A stretch of 40,761 nt of DNA, from the NCBI GenBank assembly GCA_947652925.1, contig CANTEW010000022.1, positions 1 to 40,761 of the forward strand, given 5' to 3'. Source of the DNA: an uncultured Lachnospiraceae bacterium. GTDB taxonomy: Bacteria; Bacillota; Clostridia; Lachnospirales; Lachnospiraceae. The notes beneath the pieces are model-generated. The model was not told the DNA's origin and did no database searches. It saw only the letters and a list, made by a program, of their open reading frames with translations. Positions 25,666 through 34,613 of the stretch are shown here, piece by piece; position 1 is the first letter of the stretch; the number at the start of each line of letters is the position of its first letter. Both the position numbers and the translations under genes were made by a program.

Positions 25666-26918
25666 TCCCGGCGCAATGCTTCGATCGGGTTCAGATTTGC
25701 AGCCTTGATCGAGGGCAGGAGTCCGAACACAAGTCCGATGACCATGGAAAAACCGACCGATGCCACGATGGCGGGGATACTGATCGCTATGGGGATCCCT
25801 GCCATCCTGGATATGACATTGGCCAGTACGATCCCGGATACCACCCCCACGATCCCGCCCAGACTGGTGAGTACGGCAGCCTCTGTCAGGAACTGGAATA
25901 AGATCCGTTTTTTTCTCGCTCCGATAGCTTTTTTCAGCCCGATCTCACTGGTCCTTTCTGTGACGGAGACCAGCATGATGTTCATCACTCCGATCCCGCC
26001 CACCAGAAGGGAGATACTGTCGATCCATAGAAGCTGTCCGTTGGTACTCTGACTGAGGTTTTGCTGTTTTTTTGCCATTTCCAGGTTGTCATTGGATTTG
26101 TATTTGATCTGGGTATTATCCTCCATCGCCTTGTTGAGGATCTTCGCCGCTTTATCCCCCACTTTCGTCATAGCTTCAGTATTGGCCGCTTTCAGCACCG
26201 CATTCTCCGGCTCATCATATTTATAGATGATCGGCCAGTCCACATTGGGGACTAAGATCGTCCCTGTCCCCGCATTCCCATAATACGTATAATACTCCTG
26301 ATAATCATTGATGATCGGCTGGAAAGTCTCCGCCTGGGCATAGACCCCCACTACCACAAAGGGCTCACCTTTGATCTCTATCGTCTTTCCCAGAGGCATC
26401 TCATCCTGGAACAGACTGTCCACCGCCTCCTGATCCAGCAGGACTACTTTCCTGTATCCATCATAATCCTCTTCCACAAATCCTCTGCCCGCCTGTATCA
26501 CATAGCCGCAGGTATCCAGATAATCCTGATCGATCCCATACACTTTCCCCCCCTGCATGCTCCGGTCCATATAGTAAACGCTCTCAGAGTAACCCCGGTT
26601 GTAGAAAAATGTACAGTCCTCCACATCCGCCAATTCTCTTATCTCTTCTTTTTGTTTTTCTGTGATCTGGGGGAGCGCCGCACTGCTGGTCATGCCCCAG
26701 GAAGCGTCATACTCAGAACTCCCATCATACAGAAGGACTTTTACCGCATTATTCCCTGCCCCGATCAGCTGCTCCTTGATCTGTTCGCTGGTACCTTTGA
26801 TAGTCGAAACAATAGAGATGATCGAAGCGATACCGATGATGATCCCCAGCATCGTGAGGAAAGAACGCATCTTATGCGTCCAGATGCCTTGAAAAGCCAG
26901 CCTTATATTTTCTAACAT
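25662..26918 (-). CDS. MacB-like ABC transporter permease
   Basis: A 418-aa membrane protein of the MacB/FtsX family without a fused ATPase. There is one N-terminal helix (MRSFLTMLGIIIGIASIISI), a large extracytoplasmic MacB-type domain (about 45-290), and three C-terminal helices with ERTSEIGLKKAIGARKK after the second helix and a conserved ALRRD end. It should transmit ATPase motion to extrude a peptide, lipid or drug. I chose the ATG at 26918 because GGAGGG lies six bases upstream. It is the last gene of the exporter operon. Confidence 0.92.
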   Translation of the reverse strand: MLENIRLAFQGIWTHKMRSFLTMLGIIIGIASIISIVSTIKGTSEQIKEQLIGAGNNAVKVLLYDGSSEYDASWGMTSSAALPQITEKQKEEIRELADVEDCTFFYNRGYSESVYYMDRSMQGGKVYGIDQDYLDTCGYVIQAGRGFVEEDYDGYRKVVLLDQEAVDSLFQDEMPLGKTIEIKGEPFVVVGVYAQAETFQPIINDYQEYYTYYGNAGTGTILVPNVDWPIIYKYDEPENAVLKAANTEAMTKVGDKAAKILNKAMEDNTQIKYKSNDNLEMAKKQQNLSQSTNGQLLWIDSISLLVGGIGVMNIMLVSVTERTSEIGLKKAIGARKKRILFQFLTEAAVLTSLGGIVGVVSGIVLANVISRMAGIPIAISIPAIVASVGFSMVIGLVFGLLPSIKAANLNPIEALRRD

Positions 26919-26938
26919 AAACTCCCTCCGCCCGATCC

Positions 26939-28702
26939 TCAATAACCGTACAGATCTTCCACAGTGCCCTCTTCTGTCTCAGCTCCATCTTCTACCCCCG
27001 ATCCATAAGGAAATGCGATCTTATCATCTCTGCTCAGGCCTTTGGTCACGGTGACCACAAAGCCGTCACTGCTCTTTTCTGCCGTGACCAGCTGCTTCTT
27101 CAATCTCCCGCCATCCTCTTTATATACATAATACTGGCCGCCTTCCGTGCGGACCATGGCAGGATCCAGATAAACAGCCCCTGCATCTGGCTGCTGTTCT
27201 TTTCCGATCTTCAGGTCAGCACTCTCACCATTTTCCAGATCCAGATCCTCTGTCACATGCGCTACAAAAGGATAAGCAGATACATTTGGATTTCCCATCC
27301 CCATGTCATATTGATCCTGGTCATTGGTAGAAGGATAAGACGCGATCTCCCGGATCTCCGCTGTAAAACTGAACCCGCTCTCGTAAGTCTCGCCTATGAT
27401 CCGATCCCCGACTTTTACCTGCTCCAGCATCAATTCCCCCAGAGTGCCTTTGATATAATATCCATCATCACTCTCGATCTCGATGAAACCATCCCCCTCT
27501 GACTCTCCTGTCTGGGGATCTCCCACGACCGTCACCACGCCTTCCATGGTACTGGTCGCTGTCTCATCCTCCAATTCTTTTTCTAACTTAGAGATGGACA
27601 GGGCTTTTTTCTGGATGTCCAGCTCATAAGCCAAGATATTATTTTTCTGGTATTTGATAGCCTCTTCCCGGGTCATGGACGGCTCCTCTAGTCCATCATC
27701 CTCCCAGTCATCGTCTTCCCAGTCGTCCTCTTCCTCTTCGTCGATCTCCTCATTCGGGCCGGTGATCCCAGGCTCTGGTGTGGCAGTCAGCACACTCTCA
27801 CCGTCTTCTGTCTGGCCAGCGCCCTCCAGGGTGAAGATCTTCTCATCATCCGGATCGGACAGCGCGCCCCCCTGGCGCACGTAATACCCCCGCAGGGACA
27901 GACCCGGATCTTCCACATCAGCGATCTGGTCATTTTCATGGAATTCCAGACGATACCAGCAGGCCCCTCTGCCCTCTTCTCTCTCAGTCCCCGCTGCATC
28001 GTAACCAGCCATTTTATTGAAAAAAGAGCCTTTGACCACAACCCCCTCTTTGCTCCCTGTACACAGGAAACGATAAGGGTCTTCTTCGCTCCCCGTCCCC
28101 CGGTAAGGTATAGAGTCATGATCCAGCAGCTCATACAAGACAGGAGACATCTGTCCGCTCACGATAGCGGCGACCACACGTAAAGGGAGCTGGCTGGACG
28201 CTCTCAGATAAGGGCTGTACAAAGCCTCTTCGTCATCGTCCCCATCATCGGCAGGGACGTGATCTTCTTCCTCCGGATCTGTGATCGGCCCTCCGTTTTC
28301 CAGGCTCTCCAAACGGCTCCTGGCTTGGGCCAGCTTATTCTCCAGATTTTGTTTCTGCAGTCTGGCCAACTCCAGTTCCAACTGCTTCAAGGTCATATCA
28401 TAAGTGAGCAGCTTATCGCCTGGTCTGACACGATCGCCCACTTTCACATATACCTGGGAGATGATCGCATCCTGTACCAGTTCCACTTTCTGGGTCACAC
28501 TGGAAGTCACTTCACCGTAAAGCGTGGACTCCCCCTCCCCATAGAATCCTGTCTGGTCCAGATCTGCGACCGGGATCACTTTTACAGTGGTCGCATGCGC
28601 TCTTTTGGCTACGATCCCCACTCCGGCAAATACAGCACAGACCGCCGCTGCTCCCAGCAAGACGAACAGGAGCTTTTTGCGGATGCTATGTCCTTTCCCC
28701 AT
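26939..28702 (-). CDS. HlyD/MacA-like adaptor with an acidic insert
   Basis: A 587-aa membrane-anchored adaptor. An N-terminal helix at about 10-30 is followed by a barrel half, a biotinyl-lipoyl-like strand (VKVGDRVRPGDKLLTYD), a coiled-coil arm (QLELELARLQKQNLENKLAQ onward), and a returning half with VVGDPQTGE and GLSRDDKIAFPYG. Between the coils lies an unusual insert of about 230 residues. It includes a structured part (SQLPLRVVAAIVSGQM..., RYRLEF-like strands) and a very acidic tract with a WEDD repeat near 339-351. That insert makes the protein longer than the usual ~400-residue adaptor. It starts inside the end of the broken ATPase gene. Confidence 0.87.
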   Translation of the reverse strand: MGKGHSIRKKLLFVLLGAAAVCAVFAGVGIVAKRAHATTVKVIPVADLDQTGFYGEGESTLYGEVTSSVTQKVELVQDAIISQVYVKVGDRVRPGDKLLTYDMTLKQLELELARLQKQNLENKLAQARSRLESLENGGPITDPEEEDHVPADDGDDDEEALYSPYLRASSQLPLRVVAAIVSGQMSPVLYELLDHDSIPYRGTGSEEDPYRFLCTGSKEGVVVKGSFFNKMAGYDAAGTEREEGRGACWYRLEFHENDQIADVEDPGLSLRGYYVRQGGALSDPDDEKIFTLEGAGQTEDGESVLTATPEPGITGPNEEIDEEEEDDWEDDDWEDDGLEEPSMTREEAIKYQKNNILAYELDIQKKALSISKLEKELEDETATSTMEGVVTVVGDPQTGESEGDGFIEIESDDGYYIKGTLGELMLEQVKVGDRIIGETYESGFSFTAEIREIASYPSTNDQDQYDMGMGNPNVSAYPFVAHVTEDLDLENGESADLKIGKEQQPDAGAVYLDPAMVRTEGGQYYVYKEDGGRLKKQLVTAEKSSDGFVVTVTKGLSRDDKIAFPYGSGVEDGAETEEGTVEDLYGY

Positions 28703-29374
28703 GGCCGCTCCCCCCTTTCTCCGTCAGCTCACCATCCCGGATCAGGACAGTGCGCCCTGCATACTCTGCGATCTCCGGATCATGGGTGATCATCAGGATG
28801 GTCACGCCTTCATCATTTAATCTCTGGAACAGATCCATCACCTGGGTACTGGATTTGGAATCCAGAGCGCCTGTTGGTTCATCAGCCAGGAGGATCTTCG
28901 GATCATTGCACGAGCGATGGCCACCCGCTGCATCTGGCCACCGGACAGCTGATTGGGACGAAACGTCACCCTGTCTGCCAGCCCTACCCGTTCCAACGCC
29001 CGGAAAGCCCGTTCTTTCCGGGCTTTTTTCGGTACTCCGGCATAATTCAGCGGCATCTCCACATTCTCAAGAGCTGTCTGCCGTGGGAGCAGATGGAAAC
29101 TCTGGAAAACAAACCCCAGTTTATGCAGGCGAAGATCAGACATCTCATTTTCCGAACACTTGTCCACATCCTGCCCATCCATGTAAAACTCCCCGGAAGT
29201 CGCTTTGTCCAGACAGCCGATGATATTCATCAGCGTCGTCTTCCCTGAGCCAGACGGCCCCATGATGGCCACATACTCTCCCTCTTCCATCGTAAAGTCC
29301 ACGTGTTTCAGGACAGGGACGACCAATTTCCCCTGCTGATATTCTTTATATATCTTTCTCATCTCTAAGATCAT
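28686..29374 (-). pseudogene. MacB-like ABC ATPase gene disrupted by a frameshift
   Basis: The intact part reads 156 residues of a LolD/MacB ATPase: Walker A GPSGSGKTT (39-47), Q-loop FVFQSFHLLP, and signature LSGGQMQRVAIARA (143-156). The frame then changes near 28906-28910 and ends at 28838 with an unrelated tail. In another frame the gene continues perfectly: PKILLADEPTGALDS (Walker B), then MITHDPEIAEYAGRTVLIRDGELTEKGG, stopping at 28686. Compared with the family pattern RALANDPK, seven bases seem to be missing, probably lost between short GC repeats. If real, the ATPase lacks Walker B and the H-loop and is inactive. A sequencing or assembly error is the main alternative. Start ATG at 29374 overlaps the previous stop by one base. 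Confidence 0.85.
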
Positions 29375-30759
29375 CAGGGCGCCACCTCCATATCCGGGGG
29401 ACCTGCATCTTCGACTGTATCGGGAGGCAGTCCCACACCCTGGTCTCCCCCATCCATCCCCGGGTATACACCGCTCTCGTCTATGACTTCCTCAGCGCCT
29501 TGCGGCCCTTGATCTTCCATCCCTTCCTGATCCTCTGTCGGGATCTGCATCTGATCGCTGATCTCCACAGCCATCCCTTCTTTCAGAGACTCTGAGGGAA
29601 ATGCGATACAGTCATCTTTCGTCAAGCCTTCTACGATCTCATATTCTCCCAGCTCTTGGTCGTAGTCACCCAGCGTGACAGAACGTTTCTCCAGCCTGTC
29701 CTGACCGTTGGAAGCCCATACATAGGCATCACCCTCCAGATCCCCGATATAAAACTCATTGATCCAGATACCTTTTTTTTGCTCTCCCTGTCCATAGTCC
29801 ATCTCTATATATACATGCTGTCCCAGCATCAGACCTTCTGTCACATCCAGATCCACGTAAAAAGGATAGGAAGATGACGTGGTCTGCTGATCATCCTCGC
29901 CCCCTCCGTCCATCATACTGTAACTGCTGTCTTCCCCGCTGCTGGCAGGATGCTCCGTGTCCACTTCCCCCATCACGCCTTTCCAGATCACCTGAGGGTC
30001 CACCCGGGAACGGATGATCACAGGTTCCCCCTCTATGATGCTCCCCCTGTTCTGCTCATTCACTTTCCCTTTTACCCGGTAATTCCCCGTGCCCAATATA
30101 GTGATAAAAGTCGTCTTCCCACTGGAAGATCCCGGCTCAGAGTCCAGAGAACTCTCTCCACTCCCCATGACATCCTTATTGATCGATCTTATGATTCCGT
30201 CGATCTCACTGGTCACGATCGGCGAATCACCCACTTTCTCCAACTTTTCGATCTCTGCCGCTTTACTCTTCTGATCGTACTCATTCTTCTTCAGATCCAT
30301 CTGGGCCGATTGGATCTGGATGGTGTAAGAGAGCTGATCTTCCTGGGACGCTTTTTCCTTCTCCCGCTGATATGTGTTGATCTGCTCCTGATAACTGATC
30401 GCCTCTGTCTTCAACCGCTCCAGCTCCAGCTTTGCTGTGGCGAGCTGTTCCTCCCCGGAGCTGATATCATAGGCAAAAAGCTGATCCCCAGCTTTCACCG
30501 TCTGTCCTTCCTCCACCATGAGCTGCTGGACAACGCGTCCCGTATCTAATTTTACTTCCACAGTCTTCTGCGGCTCCACAACCCCGGCATAGCGGTTCTG
30601 CGTACCAGATATATCTTCTCCGATCATAGACCTTACAGTCGTCACATAGGCCACATCATCCCCAGCCGCAGGACGCCCTTTCAAGAAAAACCAGGCTCCT
30701 GCTCCCAACAATCCGATGACGGCTGCGATCCCTCCGATGATGATCACACGTTTTTTCAT
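29374..30759 (-). CDS. HlyD/MacA-like adaptor (first of two)
   Basis: A 461-aa membrane-anchored adaptor. It has an N-terminal helix (VIIIGGIAAVIGLLGAGAWFF), a lipoyl-like strand (MVEEGQTVKAGDQLFAYDI), a coiled coil at about 105-185 rich in Q, E and K, and a barrel and membrane-proximal domain (GLTKDDCIAFPSES). The tail (about 405-461) is acidic, Gly/Pro-rich and probably disordered. It shares the plan of the second adaptor (26939-28702) but not its sequence in detail, so it is a diverged paralogue. The start has GGGGAGG eleven bases upstream and a promoter at 30814-30842. It is the first gene of the exporter operon. Confidence 0.88.
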   Translation of the reverse strand: MKKRVIIIGGIAAVIGLLGAGAWFFLKGRPAAGDDVAYVTTVRSMIGEDISGTQNRYAGVVEPQKTVEVKLDTGRVVQQLMVEEGQTVKAGDQLFAYDISSGEEQLATAKLELERLKTEAISYQEQINTYQREKEKASQEDQLSYTIQIQSAQMDLKKNEYDQKSKAAEIEKLEKVGDSPIVTSEIDGIIRSINKDVMGSGESSLDSEPGSSSGKTTFITILGTGNYRVKGKVNEQNRGSIIEGEPVIIRSRVDPQVIWKGVMGEVDTEHPASSGEDSSYSMMDGGGEDDQQTTSSSYPFYVDLDVTEGLMLGQHVYIEMDYGQGEQKKGIWINEFYIGDLEGDAYVWASNGQDRLEKRSVTLGDYDQELGEYEIVEGLTKDDCIAFPSESLKEGMAVEISDQMQIPTEDQEGMEDQGPQGAEEVIDESGVYPGMDGGDQGVGLPPDTVEDAGPPDMEVAP

Positions 30760-30813
30760 AAATATAAGACCTCCCCTGGATCAAAAGATATCGTTCCCGA
30801 TCCATTGCCCTCT

Positions 30814-30842
30814 ATCATAACAGATTTTTAGGAGAGCCACAA
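30814..30842 (-). promoter_or_regulatory. Promoter for the double-adaptor exporter operon
   Basis: Minus-strand -35 TTGTGG (30837-30842), 17-base spacer, -10 TATGAT (30814-30819), about 50 bases before the first adaptor start. Confidence 0.65.
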
Positions 30843-30889
30843 GACTACTCTTCTATCCATCACAAACACTTCACATTTCAAATTGATCC

Positions 30890-30918
30890 TTGCACATCTC
30901 CCTTACCTATGTTAAAAT
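30890..30918 (+). promoter_or_regulatory. Promoter for the hydrogenase-maturation operon
   Basis: -35 TTGCAC (30890-30895), 17-base spacer, -10 TAAAAT (30913-30918). Transcription would start near 30925, leaving a 144-base leader. Confidence 0.65.
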
Positions 30919-30924
30919 GGTGAC

Positions 30925-31043
30925 AAATAAAAAGTGACCAGACTCTAAAGGGTTAAGACCAGATCAAACTCCTGAGGGGAAAGGGCTGACACATGTGATC
31001 ATCATTTCAGAACATCTGCGCCCTTTTTGGGCGTTTTTTTATT
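30925..31043 (+). promoter_or_regulatory. Attenuator leader of TM1266-hydE-hydG (riboswitch candidate)
   Basis: The leader ends in an intrinsic terminator: CGCCC (31019-31023), TTTTT loop, GGGCG (31029-31033), then seven Ts (31034-31040), upstream of the first gene. AAAGGGC (30980-30986) is perfectly complementary to GCCCTTT (31020-31026), which includes most of the terminator's left arm, so it can act as antiterminator. GACCAGA occurs twice, at 30935-30941 and 30957-30963, in the part that would form a sensor. The ligand or protein that sets the switch is unknown, and I did not recognise a named riboswitch class. Confidence 0.7.
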
Positions 31044-31068
31044 GGGATCAAGAAAGGAAGAAAAAAAT

Positions 31069-31338
31069 ATGGAAAATAGAAAAGATACGCGGATCGCGGT
31101 CATCACGATCATCGTAGAGGACAGAGATTCTGCCGACGATCTGAACCGCCTGCTCCACGAGTTCGGGGACTACCTGGTCGGTCGGATGGGCGTACCCTAT
31201 CGACCAAAAGAAGTATCCGTCATCTGCGCCATCCTGGATGCGCCCCAGGATGTGATCAGCGCTCTGTCCGGCAAGATCGGCATGCTCCCGGGCATCACCA
31301 GCAAGACTGTATATTCTAAGGTCCAGGACAAGCCATGA
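31069..31338 (+). CDS. TM1266-family putative hydrogenase regulator
   Basis: An 89-aa protein with an ACT/NikR-C-like fold pattern (AVITIIVEDRDSADDLNRLL, then VSVICAILDAPQDVISALSGKIGMLPGI). This family is regularly encoded with [FeFe]-hydrogenase genes and has been called a putative regulator; its effector is unknown. I chose the ATG at 31069 behind AAAGGAAG. It overlaps hydE by an ATGA and sits right after the attenuator leader. Confidence 0.88.
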   Translation: MENRKDTRIAVITIIVEDRDSADDLNRLLHEFGDYLVGRMGVPYRPKEVSVICAILDAPQDVISALSGKIGMLPGITSKTVYSKVQDKP

Positions 31339-32375
31339 AAGAGTATATTGACAGATTAAGAGAAGAACACACCCTGGACAGAGAGGGATTCCTCACACTG
31401 CTCTCCCGGCGGGACCCCGCCACGCAGGAATATGCCATGGAAGAAGCTGTCAAGGTACGCCGGCAGATCTATGGTAAAGATATCTATATCCGCGGCCTGG
31501 TGGAGATCACCAACTATTGTAAAAACAATTGTTACTACTGCGGGATCCGCAGAGAGAATAGAAAGGCCAGCCGCTACCGGCTCACTCCTGACCAGATCCT
31601 GGACTGCTGCAGAGACGGATACCAGCTGGGATTCCGCACATTCGTGCTGCAGGGCGGAGAAGACGGGTGGTATACAGATGAGATCCTCACCGCGGTCATC
31701 AAAGATATCAAGAGAGAATTCCCTGACTGCGCCGTCACCCTCTCCCTTGGAGAACGCACTTTCGAAAGTTATCAGAAATTGTACGATGCGGGGGCCGACC
31801 GTTATCTGCTCCGCCACGAGACGGCTACTGAGGAGCATTACCGGAAGCTCCACCCCCAGGACCTTTCCCTGGAGGACAGGAAAACATGCCTCAGGGACTT
31901 AAAAGAGATCGGATACCAGGTCGGCGCCGGCTTCATGGTGGGCTCTCCCGGACAGACATACGCGCACCTTGTGGAGGACCTGCTGTTCCTTCGGGGACTT
32001 TCCCCCCACATGGTGGGTATCGGCCCCTTTTTGAGCCATCAGGACACACCCTTTGCCAATGAGCCAAACGGAGACCTGGACCTTACTTTATTTCTTTTGG
32101 CACTGATCCGCCTGATGCTGCCGAAGGTCCTGCTGCCGTCCACCACCGCCCTGGGCACACTGCACCCGGACGGACGGAAACTGGGGATACTGGCAGGCTG
32201 CAACGTGGTCATGCCCAACCTCTCCCCCTCCGGGGTCAGAGAAAAATACCTGCTCTACGACAATAAGATCGCCACAGGCCTGGAAGCTGCGGAGTCCATA
32301 GACCTGTTAAAAAGACAGATGGAAGAGATCGGATACCGGATCGTCTGCGCCAGAGGAGACTATCCGGTATCATAA
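31335..32375 (+). CDS. hydE: [FeFe] hydrogenase H-cluster maturase HydE
   Basis: A 346-aa radical SAM enzyme that helps build the dithiolate-bridged 2Fe subcluster. The SAM cluster motif is CKNNCYYC (C62, C66, C69), followed by GIRRENRKASRYRL and LQGGEDGWYT. GAGFMVGSPGQT and GPFLSHQDTPFA are family signatures. Length is typical. HydG follows 29 bases later. HydF and the hydrogenase itself are not in the window. Confidence 0.95.
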   Translation: MKEYIDRLREEHTLDREGFLTLLSRRDPATQEYAMEEAVKVRRQIYGKDIYIRGLVEITNYCKNNCYYCGIRRENRKASRYRLTPDQILDCCRDGYQLGFRTFVLQGGEDGWYTDEILTAVIKDIKREFPDCAVTLSLGERTFESYQKLYDAGADRYLLRHETATEEHYRKLHPQDLSLEDRKTCLRDLKEIGYQVGAGFMVGSPGQTYAHLVEDLLFLRGLSPHMVGIGPFLSHQDTPFANEPNGDLDLTLFLLALIRLMLPKVLLPSTTALGTLHPDGRKLGILAGCNVVMPNLSPSGVREKYLLYDNKIATGLEAAESIDLLKRQMEEIGYRIVCARGDYPVS

Positions 32376-32404
32376 ATATAAATATCACACATATGGAGGA
32401 AACT

Positions 32405-33823
32405 ATGTATAACGTAAGATCAAAAAAAGCAACAGAATTCATCGACCACCAAGAGATCCTGGATACCCTGGAGTATGCCGAGAAGAATAAAGGCAACCGG
32501 GAACTGATCGGACAGCTGATCGAACGGGCACGGGACTGCAAAGGCCTGAGCCACCGGGAAGCCGCCCTGCTCCTGGAATGTGACCAGCCCGACCTGATCG
32601 AGAAGATGTACAAAGTCGCAAAAGAGATCAAAGAAAAATTTTACGGCAACCGTATCGTGATGTTCGCCCCCCTCTACCTCTCCAACTACTGCATCAACGG
32701 CTGCGTGTACTGTCCCTACCATGCAAAAAATAAACACATCGCCCGCAAGAAGCTGACCCAGGAAGAGATCCGCCGGGAAGTGATCGCCCTCCAGGACATG
32801 GGCCACAAGCGGCTGGCGCTGGAGACCGGGGAAGACCCCAAGAACAACCCGATCGAATACGTGCTGGAGAGTATCAAGACCATCTACAGCATCAAACACA
32901 AAAACGGCGCGATCCGCAGGGTCAATGTGAACATCGCCGCCACCACCGTAGAAAATTACCGGAAATTAAAAGAAGCCGGGATCGGCACATATATCTTATT
33001 CCAGGAAACTTACCACAAAGAGAACTACGAAGCCCTCCATCCCACAGGTCCCAAGAGCGATTATGCCTATCATACTGAGGCCATGGACCGGGCGATGGAA
33101 GCGGGGATCGACGATGTGGGCTGCGGCGTACTCTTCGGACTGAACACATACCGTTATGACTTCGTGGGTCTCCTGATGCACGCGGAACACCTGGAAGCAG
33201 CTATGGGAGTAGGCCCCCACACGATCAGCGTACCCCGTATCTGTCCGGCAGATGATATCTCCACTGACGATTTTGAAAACGCCATCGACGACGAAACTTT
33301 CCAGAAGATCGTGGCCGTCATCCGTATCGCCGTGCCTTATACGGGCATGATCATCTCCACAAGAGAGTCCAAGACCTGCCGGGAAAAAGTATTAGACCTG
33401 GGCATCTCCCAGATCAGCGGCGGCTCCCGCACCAGTGTGGGCGGTTATGTGGAAGAAGAACCTGAGGAAGAAAACTCTGCTCAGTTTGACGTGACCGACC
33501 GCCGTTCCCTTGACCAGGTGGTAAACTGGCTGCTGGAACTGGGCTATATCCCCAGCTTCTGTACTGCCTGTTACAGAGAAGGCCGCACCGGAGACCGCTT
33601 CATGTCCCTGGTAAAATCCGGCCAGATCGCCAACTGCTGCCAGCCAAACGCCCTCATGACCCTGAAAGAATACCTGGAAGACTATGCCTCCCCAGATACC
33701 CGGGCCAAAGGCGAGAAAGTGATCCAGGAAGAATTGGAGAAGATCCCCAGAGAAAAGACGAAAGAGATCGCCGCCAAGAACCTCAAGGAGATCGAAGCGG
33801 GAAAAAGAGATTTCAGATTTTGA
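32405..33823 (+). CDS. hydG: [FeFe] hydrogenase H-cluster maturase HydG
   Basis: A 472-aa radical SAM tyrosine lyase that makes CO and cyanide ligands for the H-cluster. The SAM motif is CINGCVYC (C96, C100, C103). The C-terminal auxiliary cluster pair is present in SFCTACYREGRTGDRFM. ISGGSRTSVGGY and the GPHTISVPRICPA segment also match. I chose the ATG at 32405, with GGAGG five bases upstream; a start four codons earlier would lie before that site. A terminator follows at 33838-33879. Confidence 0.96.
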   Translation: MYNVRSKKATEFIDHQEILDTLEYAEKNKGNRELIGQLIERARDCKGLSHREAALLLECDQPDLIEKMYKVAKEIKEKFYGNRIVMFAPLYLSNYCINGCVYCPYHAKNKHIARKKLTQEEIRREVIALQDMGHKRLALETGEDPKNNPIEYVLESIKTIYSIKHKNGAIRRVNVNIAATTVENYRKLKEAGIGTYILFQETYHKENYEALHPTGPKSDYAYHTEAMDRAMEAGIDDVGCGVLFGLNTYRYDFVGLLMHAEHLEAAMGVGPHTISVPRICPADDISTDDFENAIDDETFQKIVAVIRIAVPYTGMIISTRESKTCREKVLDLGISQISGGSRTSVGGYVEEEPEEENSAQFDVTDRRSLDQVVNWLLELGYIPSFCTACYREGRTGDRFMSLVKSGQIANCCQPNALMTLKEYLEDYASPDTRAKGEKVIQEELEKIPREKTKEIAAKNLKEIEAGKRDFRF

Positions 33824-33837
33824 CCGCATGCCAAACA

Positions 33838-33879
33838 CCGCCGGGAGATATATGGCCGCACCTCCCGGCGGCATCTTTT
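33838..33879 (+). terminator. Terminator of the hydE-hydG operon
   Basis: CCGCCGGGAG (33838-33847) pairs perfectly with CTCCCGGCGG (33862-33871), followed by CATCTTTT. Confidence 0.85.
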
Positions 33880-33893
33880 GTAAAAGACCAGAT

Positions 33894-34301
33894 CTACAAT
33901 GACTCCTTCAGCTTCTGGTCCAGTTCCGGACAGACTTTCTTCAGCATCACGATCTGACCCTCTCTGTCCACAAAACAATGGGTGCTGCTGGCTGTGGCAC
34001 ATAAGCACTGTCCATCTTTCCCGACGATCTCATAGTCAAGATACAGACGCACACTGTTATATTTTTTCACACGCACAGTGATCTGCACACATTCGTGGAA
34101 ATGGACCATTTTCTTATACTGACAAGAAACCTCTACCACCGGTGAGAAGACCCCTTCCCGTTCCATCCTGTCATACCCAAATCCCATCTGATCCATAAAA
34201 CACACTCTGGCTTCCTCCAGCCAGCGTATAAAATTAGAATGGTGTACGATCCCCATCTGATCCGTTTCATAATATTGTGTAAAATGTTCATAAGGTATCA
34301 T
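33894..34301 (-). CDS. Hotdog-fold acyl-CoA thioesterase (YbgC/4HBT type)
   Basis: A 135-aa protein of the 4-hydroxybenzoyl-CoA thioesterase family. The active-site segment is YETDQMGIVHHSNFIRWLEEAR, read as two parts with the catalytic Asp in ETDQMG; a C-terminal ASSTHCFVD strand completes the fold. It hydrolyses an acyl-CoA, substrate unknown. I chose the ATG at 34301 behind AAGGAGGTG; 29 extra residues in a longer frame are unsupported. A promoter lies at 34343-34371. Confidence 0.88.
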   Translation of the reverse strand: MIPYEHFTQYYETDQMGIVHHSNFIRWLEEARVCFMDQMGFGYDRMEREGVFSPVVEVSCQYKKMVHFHECVQITVRVKKYNSVRLYLDYEIVGKDGQCLCATASSTHCFVDREGQIVMLKKVCPELDQKLKESL

Positions 34302-34342
34302 CCACTGCACCTCCTTACATCGGACTCTTTGATCATTGGATA

Positions 34343-34371
34343 ATCTTACCGCAAAAACCAATTTTCCACAA
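34343..34371 (-). promoter_or_regulatory. Promoter for the thioesterase
   Basis: Minus-strand -35 TTGTGG (34366-34371), 17-base spacer, -10 TAAGAT (34343-34348). It overlaps the beginning of the next plus-strand reading frame. Confidence 0.55.
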
Positions 34372-34418
34372 TGGATAAATATCTGCATTCTGTCAATACT
34401 AATCCCGAGGTGATGAAT

Positions 34419-34595
34419 ATGATCAACGATGAGGTACTCCCTATCGGCTTTACCATGGAATTAGCCATGCACGCCGACGCCTTGAACAGATTTTCCAAGC
34501 TCTCCAGATCTGAACAGGAAACATATATCGACGGAGCAAGGAAAGTAGAGAGCAGAGAACAGATGCGGGACTATGTGGAGCAGATGTTCCAGTGA
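34419..34595 (+). CDS. Small conserved-looking protein
   Basis: About 58 aa, mostly helical, with the pattern GFTMELAMHADALNRFSKL, then SRSEQETYIDGARKVES and EQMRDYVEQMF. I recall similar short proteins in clostridia but no function. The likely start is the ATG at 34419, six bases after GAGGTG. The frame stays open to an ATG at 34371, but no ribosome site precedes that one and it falls in the thioesterase promoter. It is followed 18 bases later by the next small gene. Confidence 0.65.
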   Translation: MINDEVLPIGFTMELAMHADALNRFSKLSRSEQETYIDGARKVESREQMRDYVEQMFQ

Positions 34596-34613
34596 CAAAA
34601 GGAGGAAAACACA

